NCBI RefSeq assembly: GCF_020829625.1
Contig: NZ_JAIVFX010000010.1
Location: 81,782-145,781 of the forward strand
DNA from: Nostoc sp. XA010
GTDB lineage: Bacteria; Cyanobacteriota; Cyanobacteriia; Cyanobacteriales; Nostocaceae
Length of the DNA: 64,000 bases
Reading direction: 5' to 3'
Shown here: in pieces, positions 7,366 through 15,881 of the stretch
Layout of the letters: every line of letters starts with the position of its first letter
How positions within the stretch are numbered: the first letter of the stretch is position 1
The notes under the pieces: model-generated
What the model was told of the DNA's origin: nothing
Database searches by the model: none
The model's input: the letters and a program-made list of their open reading frames with translations, nothing else
Translations under genes and position numbers: made by a program

Positions 7366-8885
7366 GTGCGATTCGTTGATTAGTGAATCACGGTAATCAG
7401 TCCGTACATAACTAATCCAGCCCGACAGCAGATTACTGTCATCAAAGGCTGAACTCTCGGTCAGATGTAGGTGAAAACCCTACCATTCAGACTCAGAATT
7501 GACTCCTTATCTGCCCACACCGAACAAACTCGGTTCTTGTGGAGTGAAGCTCTTAACAGGGCGCAATCAGACGACCGTTGCGGGTTGACACTGGCGCTAA
7601 CGGGGAGTTCCAATGATGAAACAGAGCCTAAAAAAGCGACTTACTGGTAAACAGGGCGCAACACAAAACCCCTGATTTCGCTGGAGTTTATTCCCGCCAA
7701 CAGTTTTCTTTGGAGTGGCAAGAGTCGAGGGAATCCAGCAGTCGAATTGGCTACATCTAACGGGACAATCAATCTCTCCGAGGGAACGAATAAAAACTAG
7801 CTGTGGGTCTTAGGGCAGTCGAACCCTAGGTAGACCAGACGAGCGGAGGAATCCCCACAGTTAGGGTAGGACAGACCGTAATTGGTCGGAGGTGTTCAGA
7901 ATACACTAACTCTAGAAGAGAAAATGATTAGACACAGTTACCAAACTAGTGAATCTTGGAAAGCCCTACCGTGGAAGAAATTTCGCCGAAATCTTTTCCG
8001 CCTTCACTCATCGCGTGTATAAAGCAGTTCAAGTTGGAGACAAGCGGAAAGCCAGGTTACTCCAAAAGCTTATTCTAAAATCCACCTCGGCTCGATTTCT
8101 TGCAATAAGACAAGTATCACAAGCTTTATGCTGGTAAAAAGACGGCTGGTATCGATGGAAAAAAATCCCTCTCATTCATGGAACGCTTCAATCTTGAAGA
8201 ACTACTAAAAATGAACAGTGGAAATTGGAAACATCAAGGCTTACGAGAAATCCCAATCCCCAAAAAGGACGGGACAACGAGAATGCTAAAAATACCTACC
8301 ATCGCGGATAGAGCTTGGCAATGCCTAGCAAAATATGCACTTGAACCAGCACACGAAGCCTCTTTCCACGCTAGAAGTTATGGGTTCAGAACTGGGCGTT
8401 GCGCCCATGATGCACAAAAGTACATCTACTTAAACCTTAGCTCGAAGGTCAATGGAATAGAAAAACGAGTAATCGAACTCGATATTGAAAAGTGCTTCGA
8501 CAGGATTAACCACTCAGCAATAATGGACGAACTCATCTCCCCCAAAGGCTTGAAACTCGGTATCTTCCGATGCCTGAAGGCAGGTGTGAATCCAGAATTC
8601 CCCGAACAGGGTACGCCTCAAGGGGGAGTGGTCAGCCCATTACTAGCAAATATTGCACTCAACGGGATTGAGAGTATACACAGATACCACTACGACTATA
8701 AACAAGGTCGGAAGGTACACGACAAGACTCCAAATAAGTCAATCATGGAGCCATCGGTCCGGTACGCGGATGACATGGTTATTATACTCCGACCCGAAGA
8801 TGACGCAACAGAGATACTTGAAAGAATCAGCGAGTTCCTCCGCAAACGCGGAATGAATGTAAGCCAAAAGAAAACCAAAACTTGA
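7366..8885 (+). mobile_element. Group II intron, 3'-truncated remnant
   Basis: The 5' end matches the group II start consensus GTGCG at 7366. About 560 bases of structured leader follow and then a reverse-transcriptase reading region on the same strand, the usual layout of bacterial group II introns with the protein in domain IV. After the RT palm the sequence stops matching at about 8885. The maturase (X) domain and endonuclease part are missing, and no domain V/VI hairpin or intron 3' end is seen before the next gene. The element is therefore incapable of splicing or homing by itself. It lies between genes, not in an exon I can recognise. Confidence 0.85.
7924..8885 (+). pseudogene. Group II intron reverse transcriptase, two frameshifts and C-terminal truncation
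   Basis: Reading starts at ATG 7924 (MIRHSYQTSESWKALPWKKF), runs out of frame at about 8005, continues in the next frame (VYKAVQVGDKRKARLLQKLI, 8011-8120), then shifts again near 8125 into the frame that carries AGKKTAGIDGKKSLSF and the RT core through 8885. The three frames use all three phases, so at least two indels separate them. The RT core is well preserved: REIPIPKKDGTTR, RAWQCLAKYALEPAHEA, ELDIEKCFDRINH, GTPQGGVVSPLLANIAL and the catalytic VRYADDMVI. Maturase and HNH parts are absent. The gene is clearly dead, though the damage looks recent. Confidence 0.88.
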
Positions 8886-8925
8886 CATCAAAAAAATACA
8901 AATTTTATAGCAAAGGATTAAATAT

Positions 8926-9540
8926 CTACAGAGAAAACCTATTATCTAAATAGGTTTTCACATTTATTTTTAAATTTTCTATTGGTTCAACATCACGAAC
9001 TTTTTCAGATACATCAGCACAAAAAGCACCAGTAAAAACTGCTGCTAAAGCTATGGGCGCAGCAATTGCACCAAAAGGTAAACATAATAAGCCAATACCT
9101 AAACCTGCCATATAGGTTTTTGAAAGGTTTTTTTCTACTTCTTCCTTATTATTTTTTTCACGAGCCAACTTATATGCTACGGTTTCAACAATATTACTGG
9201 CTTCTATTTCTATAAATAATATTTGCTCTAGTGTTTTCAAAGCATTAGTTTTATCACCTAAAAGATGATGTGTTAGGCTAAGTCCTAAATATGTAATTCC
9301 TTTTTTTAAATTTATTTCTAAACTAATAGCTTTGTTAAATCTATTACGAGCTTCCCTCAACAAAGTTTTTTCTTCATTGATTGAAATTGAAGCTTGTTCT
9401 AATGCTCTAAAGCCAGCCTCAAATTCAGAACTTATCAATTTATCAATTTTATAACCTAAGTTTTTGGAGATATTAAAATAACTATTTACAGCTTGAGCAA
9501 CTTTAAAAGTAGTAAAAAGTGAACCTAAATCTATACTCAT
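8926..9540 (-). CDS. Hypothetical protein, helical with a glycine/alanine-rich hydrophobic segment
   Basis: Not recognised. About 204 aa from ATG at 9540 (an in-frame GTG at 9549 is the alternative). Residues about 15-130 are amphipathic helices resembling degenerate TPR-like pairs (FRALEQASISINEEKTLLRE, then a LGDKTNALKTLEQI stretch). Residues about 145-172 form a small-residue hydrophobic hairpin (GLGIGLLCLPFGAIAAPIAL), which could insert in a membrane or pack as a helical hairpin; the C-terminal tail is charged. It faces the intron remnant, 40 bases away, and is followed upstream by a gap before rsmG, so there is no operon. Base composition is more AT-rich than its neighbours, hinting at transfer. 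Confidence 0.6.
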   Translation of the reverse strand: MSIDLGSLFTTFKVAQAVNSYFNISKNLGYKIDKLISSEFEAGFRALEQASISINEEKTLLREARNRFNKAISLEINLKKGITYLGLSLTHHLLGDKTNALKTLEQILFIEIEASNIVETVAYKLAREKNNKEEVEKNLSKTYMAGLGIGLLCLPFGAIAAPIALAAVFTGAFCADVSEKVRDVEPIENLKINVKTYLDNRFSL

Positions 9541-9695
9541 CTTATACACTCTAAATAAAATAGACTATACAAGTAGTATTCCCAAATAGACAATACAAAT
9601 ATTGTCATAAATTGGCTTTGAGATAAAGTTTTTGTAAACTTGTTGAAATCGCTACTGCATCTTTAAATTATCAATTTTTAAGGCAACCTCAAAGG

Positions 9696-10430
9696 TCAAA
9701 GCGGTTTTTGGGTGGGTACACCAATAGCACGGGGAAACTGAACTGGTGTAGTGCCTACCTTACGCAAATACACACAGTGCCGGATGCTGTGACTCAGGGG
9801 TGTTGTAAATTGTTCGATTGATTCAATCGCGCCACCCAACTCCTTCACAGCATTCTGCAAAGCAGTTGTTTCATCCTCTGTCCAATTACCGCGATAAATT
9901 ATAGCTAAACCTCCCTGTTTGAGCAGTGGTAAAGTATATTCTGCACAGACAGAAGCTGGCCCTACAGCACGAATCAATGCAATATCGTAAGCTTGCCGAT
10001 GCTGCGGGTGATGGCCGATTTCTTCAGCCCTACCAACAAGAGTTTTGGCATTGGCAAGGGCAAGTTCAGTTAATATATTGTCGATAAAAGAAATTTTTTT
10101 CCGAGTGGAATCGAGAAGATTAATTGTGCAATTAGGTACAGTAATTATCACTGGAATACCCGGAAAACCCGCACCTGTACCAATATCAATGAGAGCAGGG
10201 GAATCAGGAGAGAAATTTGCTGATAACAAGGGTGCAATTCCTCGCAGAGAATCCCAGAGATGTTTTTCCCAAAACTCTTGGGGGTCAGTAATCCGAGTTA
10301 AATTTAGTTGGCGATTACCTTCTAGGATTAACTCATAAAGCCTTTGGAATTGCGCTTGCTGTTGGACATTTGGTTGCCAATTGAGAGTTTGCTGCCAGAT
10401 TTCTGCCATCTCAGGCAATAAGTTTGTCAT
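9696..10430 (-). CDS. rsmG: 16S rRNA (guanine-527-N7)-methyltransferase RsmG
   Basis: Methylates G527 of 16S rRNA using S-adenosylmethionine. The 244-aa length is normal. The SAM-binding motif is DIGTGAGFPGIP (about residue 92), with upstream NRQLNLTRITDPQEFWEKHLWDSL in the typical N-terminal pattern, LLDSTRKKISFI for the second SAM loop and IRAVGP before the catalytic region. It lies 60 bases downstream of, and on the same strand as, the ABC ATPase at 10491-11165, so they may be co-transcribed. ATG at 10430. Confidence 0.95.
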   Translation of the reverse strand: MTNLLPEMAEIWQQTLNWQPNVQQQAQFQRLYELILEGNRQLNLTRITDPQEFWEKHLWDSLRGIAPLLSANFSPDSPALIDIGTGAGFPGIPVIITVPNCTINLLDSTRKKISFIDNILTELALANAKTLVGRAEEIGHHPQHRQAYDIALIRAVGPASVCAEYTLPLLKQGGLAIIYRGNWTEDETTALQNAVKELGGAIESIEQFTTPLSHSIRHCVYLRKVGTTPVQFPRAIGVPTQKPL

Positions 10431-10490
10431 TCGTGATTTGTCATGGTTATTCTCCTTGTAGCCTTGTCCCCTTGTTCCCCTGCTCTGGTC

Positions 10491-11165
10491 TCACACCGTT
10501 GGTAAAGGTTCTTTAACTTTGGCTTCTAATGTCTTTGGATCTACTGATTGTAGTTCACCGTGGTTGAGTGTCCAGCAACGATCTGCGATCGCTAACAGAT
10601 CCCCAGCATCGTGTGTCACTACCAATAGCGTCCAATCTTGTTTGAGTTTCGCTAATAAATTTACCAGTTGCCGACGCATTGACCAATCTAACCCAGCTGT
10701 GGGTTCATCCAATAACAGTAAATTTGGCTGGCGAATCAATTGCACTGCCAAAGCTAAACGTCGTTGCTGACCACCACTCAGAGCATGGGGGGCAGCGGAA
10801 AGCGATAAATGCTCTAATCCCACCTCGGTTAGGGCCTGTCTGACTCGTTCTGACCCTAACTCAGGATGTCCTAAACGCAATTCTTCTAAAATTGAACCAC
10901 CGCAAAAGTGACGCTCTGGAAATTGAAATACCAACCCAGCTAACTGTTGCAGCTGTTCGGCTATAAGTTCTTGTTCCCGCCAGAAGAGTGCGCCGCTAGT
11001 GGGTTCGGCTAGTCCCGACAAAATTTCTAGTAAGGTACTTTTACCCGAACCACTCGCGCCAATAATCAGACCTAGCTGCTGGGGTGCTAATTCCAAGTTG
11101 ATCGATTTTAGAATCGCTGTTGGGCACGCTGTCGGGTGATAATTTAGATTTCGGAGATAGAGCAT
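10491..11165 (-). CDS. ECF/CbiO-like ABC transporter ATP-binding protein
   Basis: A 224-aa stand-alone ATPase. Walker A GASGSGKST (about 36-44), Q-loop in VFQFPERHF, signature LSGGQQRRLAL, Walker B LLLLDEPTAGLD and H-loop VVTHD are intact. The FQFPE sequence after the Q-loop is typical of energy-coupling-factor (CbiO/EcfA) ATPases for vitamins or metal ions. No substrate-binding or T component is nearby. In cyanobacteria and plastids such single EcfA-like proteins are found apart from their partners, so the substrate cannot be read from context. Same strand as rsmG. Confidence 0.88.
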   Translation of the reverse strand: MLYLRNLNYHPTACPTAILKSINLELAPQQLGLIIGASGSGKSTLLEILSGLAEPTSGALFWREQELIAEQLQQLAGLVFQFPERHFCGGSILEELRLGHPELGSERVRQALTEVGLEHLSLSAAPHALSGGQQRRLALAVQLIRQPNLLLLDEPTAGLDWSMRRQLVNLLAKLKQDWTLLVVTHDAGDLLAIADRCWTLNHGELQSVDPKTLEAKVKEPLPTV

Positions 11166-11292
11166 TTGTTAAGATTACCAAAAAGTCAGCAAATTACTGA
11201 TTAGCTACACTGAAAGCATCTGGAAAATTCAAAGAAAGGATTAACACCTTAATCTAGCAGCAAGAATCATCCACTTTTTCTCTATTGTGGCA

Positions 11293-11515
11293 GAGTCACC
11301 GAAGAGGCAGGAGGGAAGGGAGCTAAAAGCTTGGGGAGCAAGCCCTTCCAAGAACTGCGTGGAGCGGAGCGAAACACGGGTACGTTCGCGGAGCGTCTCC
11401 TAGAGTTGCCCCGTCCTTCTTTGTCCGGTTTAACTGGGGCAAAGTACAAGCTCCGTCTCAGTCTTTCCCCCAGCAAAGCGCCCCCTGCTCCCTTGCCTCT
11501 TTTGACCCTTAAAAC
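11293..11515. repeat. Large imperfect palindromic element (copy A)
   Basis: Begins GAAGAGGCAGGAGGGAAGGG (11301) and ends with the roughly complementary CCCCCAGCAAAG then CTGCTCCCTTGCCTCTT (to about 11507). The interior holds the GAGCGGAGCGAAACACGGG and TTCGCGGAGCGTCTCC palindromic family. A second element with the same outer arms is at 39085-39340. Open frames across it on both strands are by-products. The rest of 11166-11672 holds no gene. Confidence 0.65.
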
Positions 11516-11672
11516 AATGGCTCTAACCAGCTTGGGAACATGAAAAAATTACCAAAGTCAACCTTTCTATAAGAAAATTTTGGTTGAAGCAGAGCCAAGT
11601 TAAAATTAACCATTTTTTGCATTCTAAGTAACACATACAACTATTTCAACCGCAAATATTCTGAGGGTTAAA

Positions 11673-12602
11673 ATGACTAAAAGGTTTTCTTCGCCTCGAT
11701 TAGTAGTGTCTGCTAGACTCACTAACCTTGCTCAGGCTGCTTTTGGCGCTGCAATCGCACTTAATCTATGGGTAAATCCCTCTCTGGCTGGCGATCCGTT
11801 TCGCAATCGTGAACCTCATCAAATTGGCGATCAAACAGAAGCAGCTTTTAAAGCGATTTTCCAGCAGGGCAATTATCCAGCAGCACAGCGTTATCTGGAA
11901 CAAGCACTATCCAAAGAGCCAAATGAACCTCTAGCTTATGCCATGAGCGCATCTTTAGCATACGGAAATAAGGATTGGGCTAAACTAGATACTTACAGCC
12001 AAAAAACTCTAGAAACTGGACAAAAACTGATTTCTAGCGATCCATTGCGCGGTAATTTATACACTGCTGTTGGTCATTTTTTAAAGGGAGCAGTAATTAT
12101 CACTCGTGAGGGTACAGTCAACGGTGTGCCGCAAGCTTTTAGTCGGTTGCGGCAAGTTTATGAATATTTAGACAAAGCTGAAGCAATTTCTGCCAACGAT
12201 CCAGAACTGAATTTAATCAAGGGTTATATGGATTTATTGTTGGCGGTTAATTTGCCATTTGCTAGCCCAGATCAGGCAATTGGACGCTTAGAACAAAATG
12301 CTGCTCCTGGCTATCTAGTAGATCGGGGTATTGCTCTTGCTTATCGGGATTTAAAACGGTATCCACAGGCCCTAGAGTATGTCAACCGGGCGATCAAAAC
12401 GACATCCGATAATCCAGAAATTTATTATCTTAAAGCCCAAATACTGAAACAACTGGGACAAAGAGAAAAAAGCCAGCAGATGATCCAGGAAGCAATCGCC
12501 AATTTTGACAAAGCACTGACTAAAAAATCCCAACTCCCAGGCGATTTAGTCAAACAAATTGAACGTGAACGCAGCAGTGCTGTTAGCCTGAAGAATCCTT
12601 AG
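11673..12602 (+). CDS. Exported TPR-repeat protein of cyanobacterial type
   Basis: A 309-aa protein with an N-terminal signal-like segment (basic start, hydrophobic residues about 18-37, then a likely cleavage after SLAG), so it is probably periplasmic or lumenal. The mature part is helical with TPR-like pairs: AAFKAIFQQGNYPAAQRYLE and EPNEPLAYAMSASLAYGN at about 57-100, and a clear C-terminal TPR (RGIALAYRDLKRYPQALEYV followed by NPEIYYLKAQILKQLGQREKS) at about 213-272. TPRs mediate protein contacts; no enzyme motif is present. Such proteins are conserved in cyanobacteria without assigned function. Monocistronic; a heptamer repeat of CTACTCC type follows the stop. Confidence 0.85.
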   Translation: MTKRFSSPRLVVSARLTNLAQAAFGAAIALNLWVNPSLAGDPFRNREPHQIGDQTEAAFKAIFQQGNYPAAQRYLEQALSKEPNEPLAYAMSASLAYGNKDWAKLDTYSQKTLETGQKLISSDPLRGNLYTAVGHFLKGAVIITREGTVNGVPQAFSRLRQVYEYLDKAEAISANDPELNLIKGYMDLLLAVNLPFASPDQAIGRLEQNAAPGYLVDRGIALAYRDLKRYPQALEYVNRAIKTTSDNPEIYYLKAQILKQLGQREKSQQMIQEAIANFDKALTKKSQLPGDLVKQIERERSSAVSLKNP

Positions 12603-12676
12603 TCCCCATTCCCTACTCCCTACTCCCTACTTTGATATGCTTATTTGCAGAAGAGTAATTGAGATACTAGACCAAA

Positions 12677-13129
12677 ATGGAGATTCAGTTCCGCGAAATT
12701 AATCCTTTTGATATGTGGATTTGGCTGAAATTCAGCACAAATCCTTCTGCGCGTGAAAAGCAGTATGTAGAAGAAGTTTTCAATTCCTGGTTTTATCTGG
12801 GTAAATTGGGTGCATTTAATGCAGAGAATCTTCAGGTGCAGGATACAGGACTCGATATCAGCTACATGAATTATGATGAACAAGGGTATGACAAAAGCCT
12901 ACTAGCACTGATGCATAACATTGGTGAGTTTGAATATGAGGGACAGTGGGGACGTTGTTGGTTTGACTTAGGAACCAGTGATGCGATCGCATTGGATATT
13001 TTAATCAATGCCCTCAGCCAGCTAAGTCAGGAATATGTCACCATTGAAGAATTGTACATCGGTGGCGAAAATCCAGATTGGCCTATTGAGGGTAGCGAAA
13101 GCCGTCCTGAGTCTATTTACGATAATTAG
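12677..13129 (+). CDS. Conserved cyanobacterial protein, DUF3531-like
   Basis: A 150-aa acidic protein starting MEIQFREINPFDMWIWLKF. The start, the length and the acidic C terminus match what I recall of the cyanobacterial DUF3531 family. No catalytic motif is visible. It is followed 8 bases later by the Nudix gene on the same strand, so the two probably form an operon. Cytosolic; function unknown. Confidence 0.75.
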   Translation: MEIQFREINPFDMWIWLKFSTNPSAREKQYVEEVFNSWFYLGKLGAFNAENLQVQDTGLDISYMNYDEQGYDKSLLALMHNIGEFEYEGQWGRCWFDLGTSDAIALDILINALSQLSQEYVTIEELYIGGENPDWPIEGSESRPESIYDN

Positions 13130-13137
13130 TTACCAAA

Positions 13138-13569
13138 ATGAATAAAGCAGGCGAAATTCGGGTAATAGCCTTGGGGCTAATTCGGGATGGCGAACGCATA
13201 TTTCTTTCTGAAGGCTACGATCCCGTAAAACAAGAAACATTTTATCGCGCTTTAGGCGGTGGTGTTGAATTTGGCGAAACCAGCCGCGCCGCCTTAGAAC
13301 GAGAGTTTCAAGAGGAAATTCAGGCAGAGTTAACGAATATTAAATATCTCGGTTGTATAGAGAACCTGTTTACATTTAGTGGTAGGCAAGGTCATGAAAT
13401 TATTCAGCTTTATCAATGTGACTTTGCTGATACAAAATTTTATCAACTGGAAAGTTTAGTTTTTTCCGAATCACAAACTCATAAACATAGAGCTTTATGG
13501 ATAGATATCTCTCGCTTGAAATCTGGGGAATTCAGATTAGTACCTGAAGTCTTTTTTGACCATTTATAA
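13138..13569 (+). CDS. Nudix hydrolase
   Basis: A 143-aa protein with a Nudix box at 41-63: G41, E47, R55-E56 and E59-E60 sit in GGVEFGETSRAALEREFQEE at the required spacing. The Gly usually two places after EE is Gln, a tolerated change. Nudix enzymes hydrolyse nucleoside diphosphates linked to another group; the substrate cannot be told. The gene lies directly downstream of the DUF3531-like gene. Confidence 0.9.
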   Translation: MNKAGEIRVIALGLIRDGERIFLSEGYDPVKQETFYRALGGGVEFGETSRAALEREFQEEIQAELTNIKYLGCIENLFTFSGRQGHEIIQLYQCDFADTKFYQLESLVFSESQTHKHRALWIDISRLKSGEFRLVPEVFFDHL

Positions 13570-13585
13570 ATCATCTGGAAATTTA

Positions 13586-13780
13586 CTAAGATTGCTTTGC
13601 TGTTAATGATGCTCCCGCACTCAGCAAAGACACAATATACTGGTTGAGACTAACGCCTTCCCGTTCAGGAGTCTCAGCTAAACGTCGATGTAAAGATTTT
13701 GGCATCCGTACTAGTAGTTTACCGCTATAGCTATTATTACTACTTGGTAAGGGAATATTATCGTCGGCTTCATAAGCTGT
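13586..13780 (-). pseudogene. HicB-type antitoxin C-terminal fragment
   Basis: The reverse frame ending at TAG (13586-13588) reads YSGKLLVRMPKSLHRRLAET, EREGVSLNQYIVSLLSAGAS. This is the ribbon-helix-helix DNA-binding C terminus of long HicB antitoxins. Going upstream the frame meets a stop (TAG, about 13783) with no Met before RMPKSL, so the N-terminal HicB domain is gone. The fragment abuts a truncated toxin start at 13829. Confidence 0.65.
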
Positions 13781-13829
13781 CTAGATCAGCAAACCCTTGA
13801 CGAAACTGAGCGGTTATACGTGACTTCAC
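13779..13829 (-). pseudogene. RelE/ParE-like toxin, 5' stub only
   Basis: The antitoxin at 13826-14044 ends in TTGTGA, and GTG at 13829 overlaps that stop by four bases in the manner of co-translated toxin-antitoxin pairs. The frame from it reads MKSRITAQFRQGFADL (GTG read as Met), which resembles the start of small RelE/ParE-fold toxins, then breaks at about 13779 where the HicB fragment begins. So only about 17 codons of the toxin remain. Family naming is inference. Confidence 0.45.
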
Positions 13830-14044
13830 AATGTATCTGGATCTAACTCTTGGGTTTTACCTGCACGGTATTCAGCCATTGCCTCGGCTGCAAGTTTGGC
13901 AAGTATGTCTGGAGAACGAGCAAAAGTTTCATCCCAACGGCGTTCATCTTCTAGTTCTGCCAAAATCATTGCTGCGATTGCATCTTGTTCATTGTCAGGT
14001 AAATTTTTTAGTTTAGCGATCGCTTGTTCAAGTAGCTCTGTCAT
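13826..14044 (-). CDS. Small antitoxin-like protein (partner toxin lost)
   Basis: A 72-aa acidic protein: MTELLEQAIAKLKNLPDNEQ, AIAAMILAELEDERRWDETF, LAKLAAEAMAEYRAGKTQ. The pattern (helical N terminus with L-P-x-x-x-Q-D, then an RRWDE-x-F-A-x-S segment and a C-terminal AEYRAGKTQ-x-LDP) is common for small antitoxins next to RelE-type toxins in cyanobacteria. The toxin gene that should follow with a four-base overlap survives only as a stub (13779-13829). The antitoxin frame itself is intact. Confidence 0.7.
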   Translation of the reverse strand: MTELLEQAIAKLKNLPDNEQDAIAAMILAELEDERRWDETFARSPDILAKLAAEAMAEYRAGKTQELDPDTL

Positions 14045-14192
14045 AGCTGTGAATCGTTACGAAAGTCATACTATAAATTATCTCTGCTTGTAGTCTCTTG
14101 GGGTTGTTAGGGTGCGATCGCTCTCAATAGCAAAACTAGTATTTGAGACAGTTCTACAATAAAAGCAAAGACGTTGAGGTTGAACTAACCTA

Positions 14193-14696
14193 ATGGGTGT
14201 ACCTGAAACAAACCCAAAGATACCAATGCCTTCAGCAAGTCTCTATGAAACTGATTTTTACGCTTGGACACAGGAACAAGTAACTTTACTTCGTAATGAG
14301 CAGTGGAGTCAGATTGATCTGCAAAATCTGATTGAGGAGATTCAATCTTTGGGTAAACAGCAACGTCAAGAACTGCGAAACCGTCTGAGTGTGTTGATTG
14401 GACATTTACTAAAATGGCAGTACCAGCCTCAACGCCGTAGCCGTAGCTGGTTAGCAACACTCCGTATTCAGCGCTTAGATATTGCTGAACTGCTCGAAGA
14501 CAATCCTAGCCTCAAACCCTACCTTGAAGAAGCACTTCGCAAAGCCTACCTTAAAGGTGTCGAATTAGCTGTTGGAGAAACAGATTTGCCCAAGCGGACT
14601 TTTCCGGTAGAGTGTCCTTACAGTTTGCCAGAGATTGTGGACTATGATTTCTACCCCGGTGAACCAAGCAAGTTACTAGATGAATCAGAGCAGTAA
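14193..14696 (+). CDS. DUF29-family protein
   Basis: A 167-aa protein with the DUF29 pattern: SLYETDFYAWTQEQVTLLRN, QIDLQNLIEEIQSLGKQQRQ, LLKWQYQPQRRSRSW and a C-terminal YLKGVELAVGETDL. DUF29 proteins are abundant and multicopy in filamentous cyanobacteria; function is unknown, and proximity to toxin-antitoxin genes is frequent. The real start may be the internal Met at 14226 (MPSASLYETD), which brings the N terminus closer to other members. Confidence 0.85.
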   Translation: MGVPETNPKIPMPSASLYETDFYAWTQEQVTLLRNEQWSQIDLQNLIEEIQSLGKQQRQELRNRLSVLIGHLLKWQYQPQRRSRSWLATLRIQRLDIAELLEDNPSLKPYLEEALRKAYLKGVELAVGETDLPKRTFPVECPYSLPEIVDYDFYPGEPSKLLDESEQ

Positions 14697-14703
14697 TTTG
14701 AAA

Positions 14704-14822
14704 TTAAAGTAAATCTTCTTCAGATAGCTGGGCTATTTTCATCAAGGCTTTCAAGGTTACAACTTTCAAATCTTGATTGCGGTGAACAGGAATTGATAGG
14801 ATTTTTTGTACTTCAGGGTTGT
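14704..14822 (-). pseudogene. HicA-type mRNA interferase, C-terminal fragment
   Basis: The reverse frame ending at TAA (14704-14706) reads ILSIPVHRNQDLKVVTLKAL then MKIAQLSEEDLL. This is the C-terminal half of HicA toxins, with the conserved P-x-H-x-x-x-(D/E)-L-x-x-x-T-L-x-x-I-(L/M) pattern including the catalytic His. The N-terminal half is replaced by the end of the VapC gene at 14822. No start codon; dead fragment. Confidence 0.6.
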
Positions 14823-15205
14823 TAACGTGTGTAGGGCTGTGCAATAACAAGACCGGGAACAACACGGTAATGTTTTATATTGAATGTACAAAGTGTTGCA
14901 CCTTGCCCAACAGCACAAGCAGCTATCAGCGCATCTAACAACCCTAAACTGTGAGATAAATGGTATGTCGTAAAGTCAGACAAGGCGCGAGTCAAGTCAG
15001 CCTCAGTAGCCCAGACTACAGGTAGCGGCGCAACCAGTTTTAAAGCATTACTCAATTGTTGCTTGTTTTGAGAATCCTGAATCAATTCCATGACTACAAA
15101 GCCGGGCACACTGGGTAACTCTGATAAACTGGCAAACCAAGTTATTGCAGGAGCATGACCTCGTTGAATATCAATCAAAACGTCGGTATCTAGCAAATAC
15201 ATCAA
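14822..15205 (-). CDS. vapC: VapC-type PIN-domain ribonuclease toxin
   Basis: A 127-aa PIN-domain protein. Metal-binding acidic residues: D6 in LLDTDVLID, E40 in VMELIQDS and D91 in LLDALIAACA, with the C-terminal TFNIKHYRVV after the last strand. PIN toxins cleave RNA, often tRNA. It starts 6 bases after its antitoxin (15212-15472) on the same strand, a standard vapBC arrangement. The frame is intact. Its 3' end runs straight into a HicA fragment. Confidence 0.9.
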   Translation of the reverse strand: MMYLLDTDVLIDIQRGHAPAITWFASLSELPSVPGFVVMELIQDSQNKQQLSNALKLVAPLPVVWATEADLTRALSDFTTYHLSHSLGLLDALIAACAVGQGATLCTFNIKHYRVVPGLVIAQPYTR

Positions 15206-15211
15206 CTTTAC

Positions 15212-15472
15212 CTATTCTCGCTCACGGGTTTGGGCCTCATGGCGTAACTTGCGAGCGTATGCTTGACTATCTGTAATATCAGGTCGTGAGTTTATCACAC
15301 CTTCGCTCTGCCAATAAGCAACGAGTTCGGCTCCTGTCTTGGGAGGATTTGCTAAAACCTGCCTTAAAGAAAGAATCCGAAGAATGTATTCAGAAAGAGG
15401 AAGATTTAACCGAGAAGCTTCAGTAAAAAGCTCATTTTCTAGCTCTGGTGGCAAATCAAGATTAATACTCAC
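15212..15472 (-). CDS. vapB: VapB-type antitoxin
   Basis: An 86-aa protein: MSINLDLPPELENELFTEAS, LNLPLSEYILRILS form a ribbon-helix-helix DNA-binding start, and a C-terminal region follows (TGAELVAYWQSEGVI, RPDITDSQAYARKLR) that would wrap the PIN toxin. It lies directly upstream of vapC and should repress the shared promoter. Confidence 0.85.
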   Translation of the reverse strand: MSINLDLPPELENELFTEASRLNLPLSEYILRILSLRQVLANPPKTGAELVAYWQSEGVINSRPDITDSQAYARKLRHEAQTRERE

Positions 15473-15528
15473 TCTGGTTATCCTCTGTAGGTTTGGTTCT
15501 TAATTGATAGAAACTTGAGCAAAACTTA

Positions 15529-15848
15529 TCAAACACCAACCGCCTCTGGAATCGCGCCTTGCATTCTCCCGAAAGCATCAATCCAATTCTGCAATTGTTG
15601 ATCTGCTTTAAAAACTCCTAACCCGCGTACCGTAACTTTACCTGGAGAATAGACAAAGCGTGTCTTGAGATTATCTGGTAAATTCGCCGCTAATAAATTC
15701 CAAGCGGGTTCCTCCATCGGCGTTTCTAAAATAACGTGCTGCTTTTGTTCTGGTTTAATGCGGCTAAAGCCGAGTTTTTTCGCTAGCTGTTTGAGTTCCA
15801 TAACTCGCAAAAGTTGATTTGCAGAGACTGGTAAAGTACCATAGCGAT
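15529..15848 (-). pseudogene. Duplicated 3' end of mfd (C-terminal fragment)
   Basis: This 320-base stretch repeats the last 320 bases of mfd (16591-16910), including the stop codon, with a small number of substitutions and no length change. In the mfd frame it reads RYGTLPVSANQLLRVMELKQ and on to GRMQGAIPEA, matching the last 100 residues or so of Mfd (D7 domain). The longest Met-initiated frame is 93 aa (from 15810). No promoter or start of its own is evident. The changes are mostly silent or mild (V to I, L to W), so the copy is recent or under little decay. Confidence 0.9.
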
Positions 15849-15881
15849 GTCTGCAACGGGCTTTGCCTACGCCTTTAAATC

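Noticed and set aside
11282..11543. Short frames on both strands in the palindromic element
   Set aside because: By-products of inverted repeats; residues resemble no protein.
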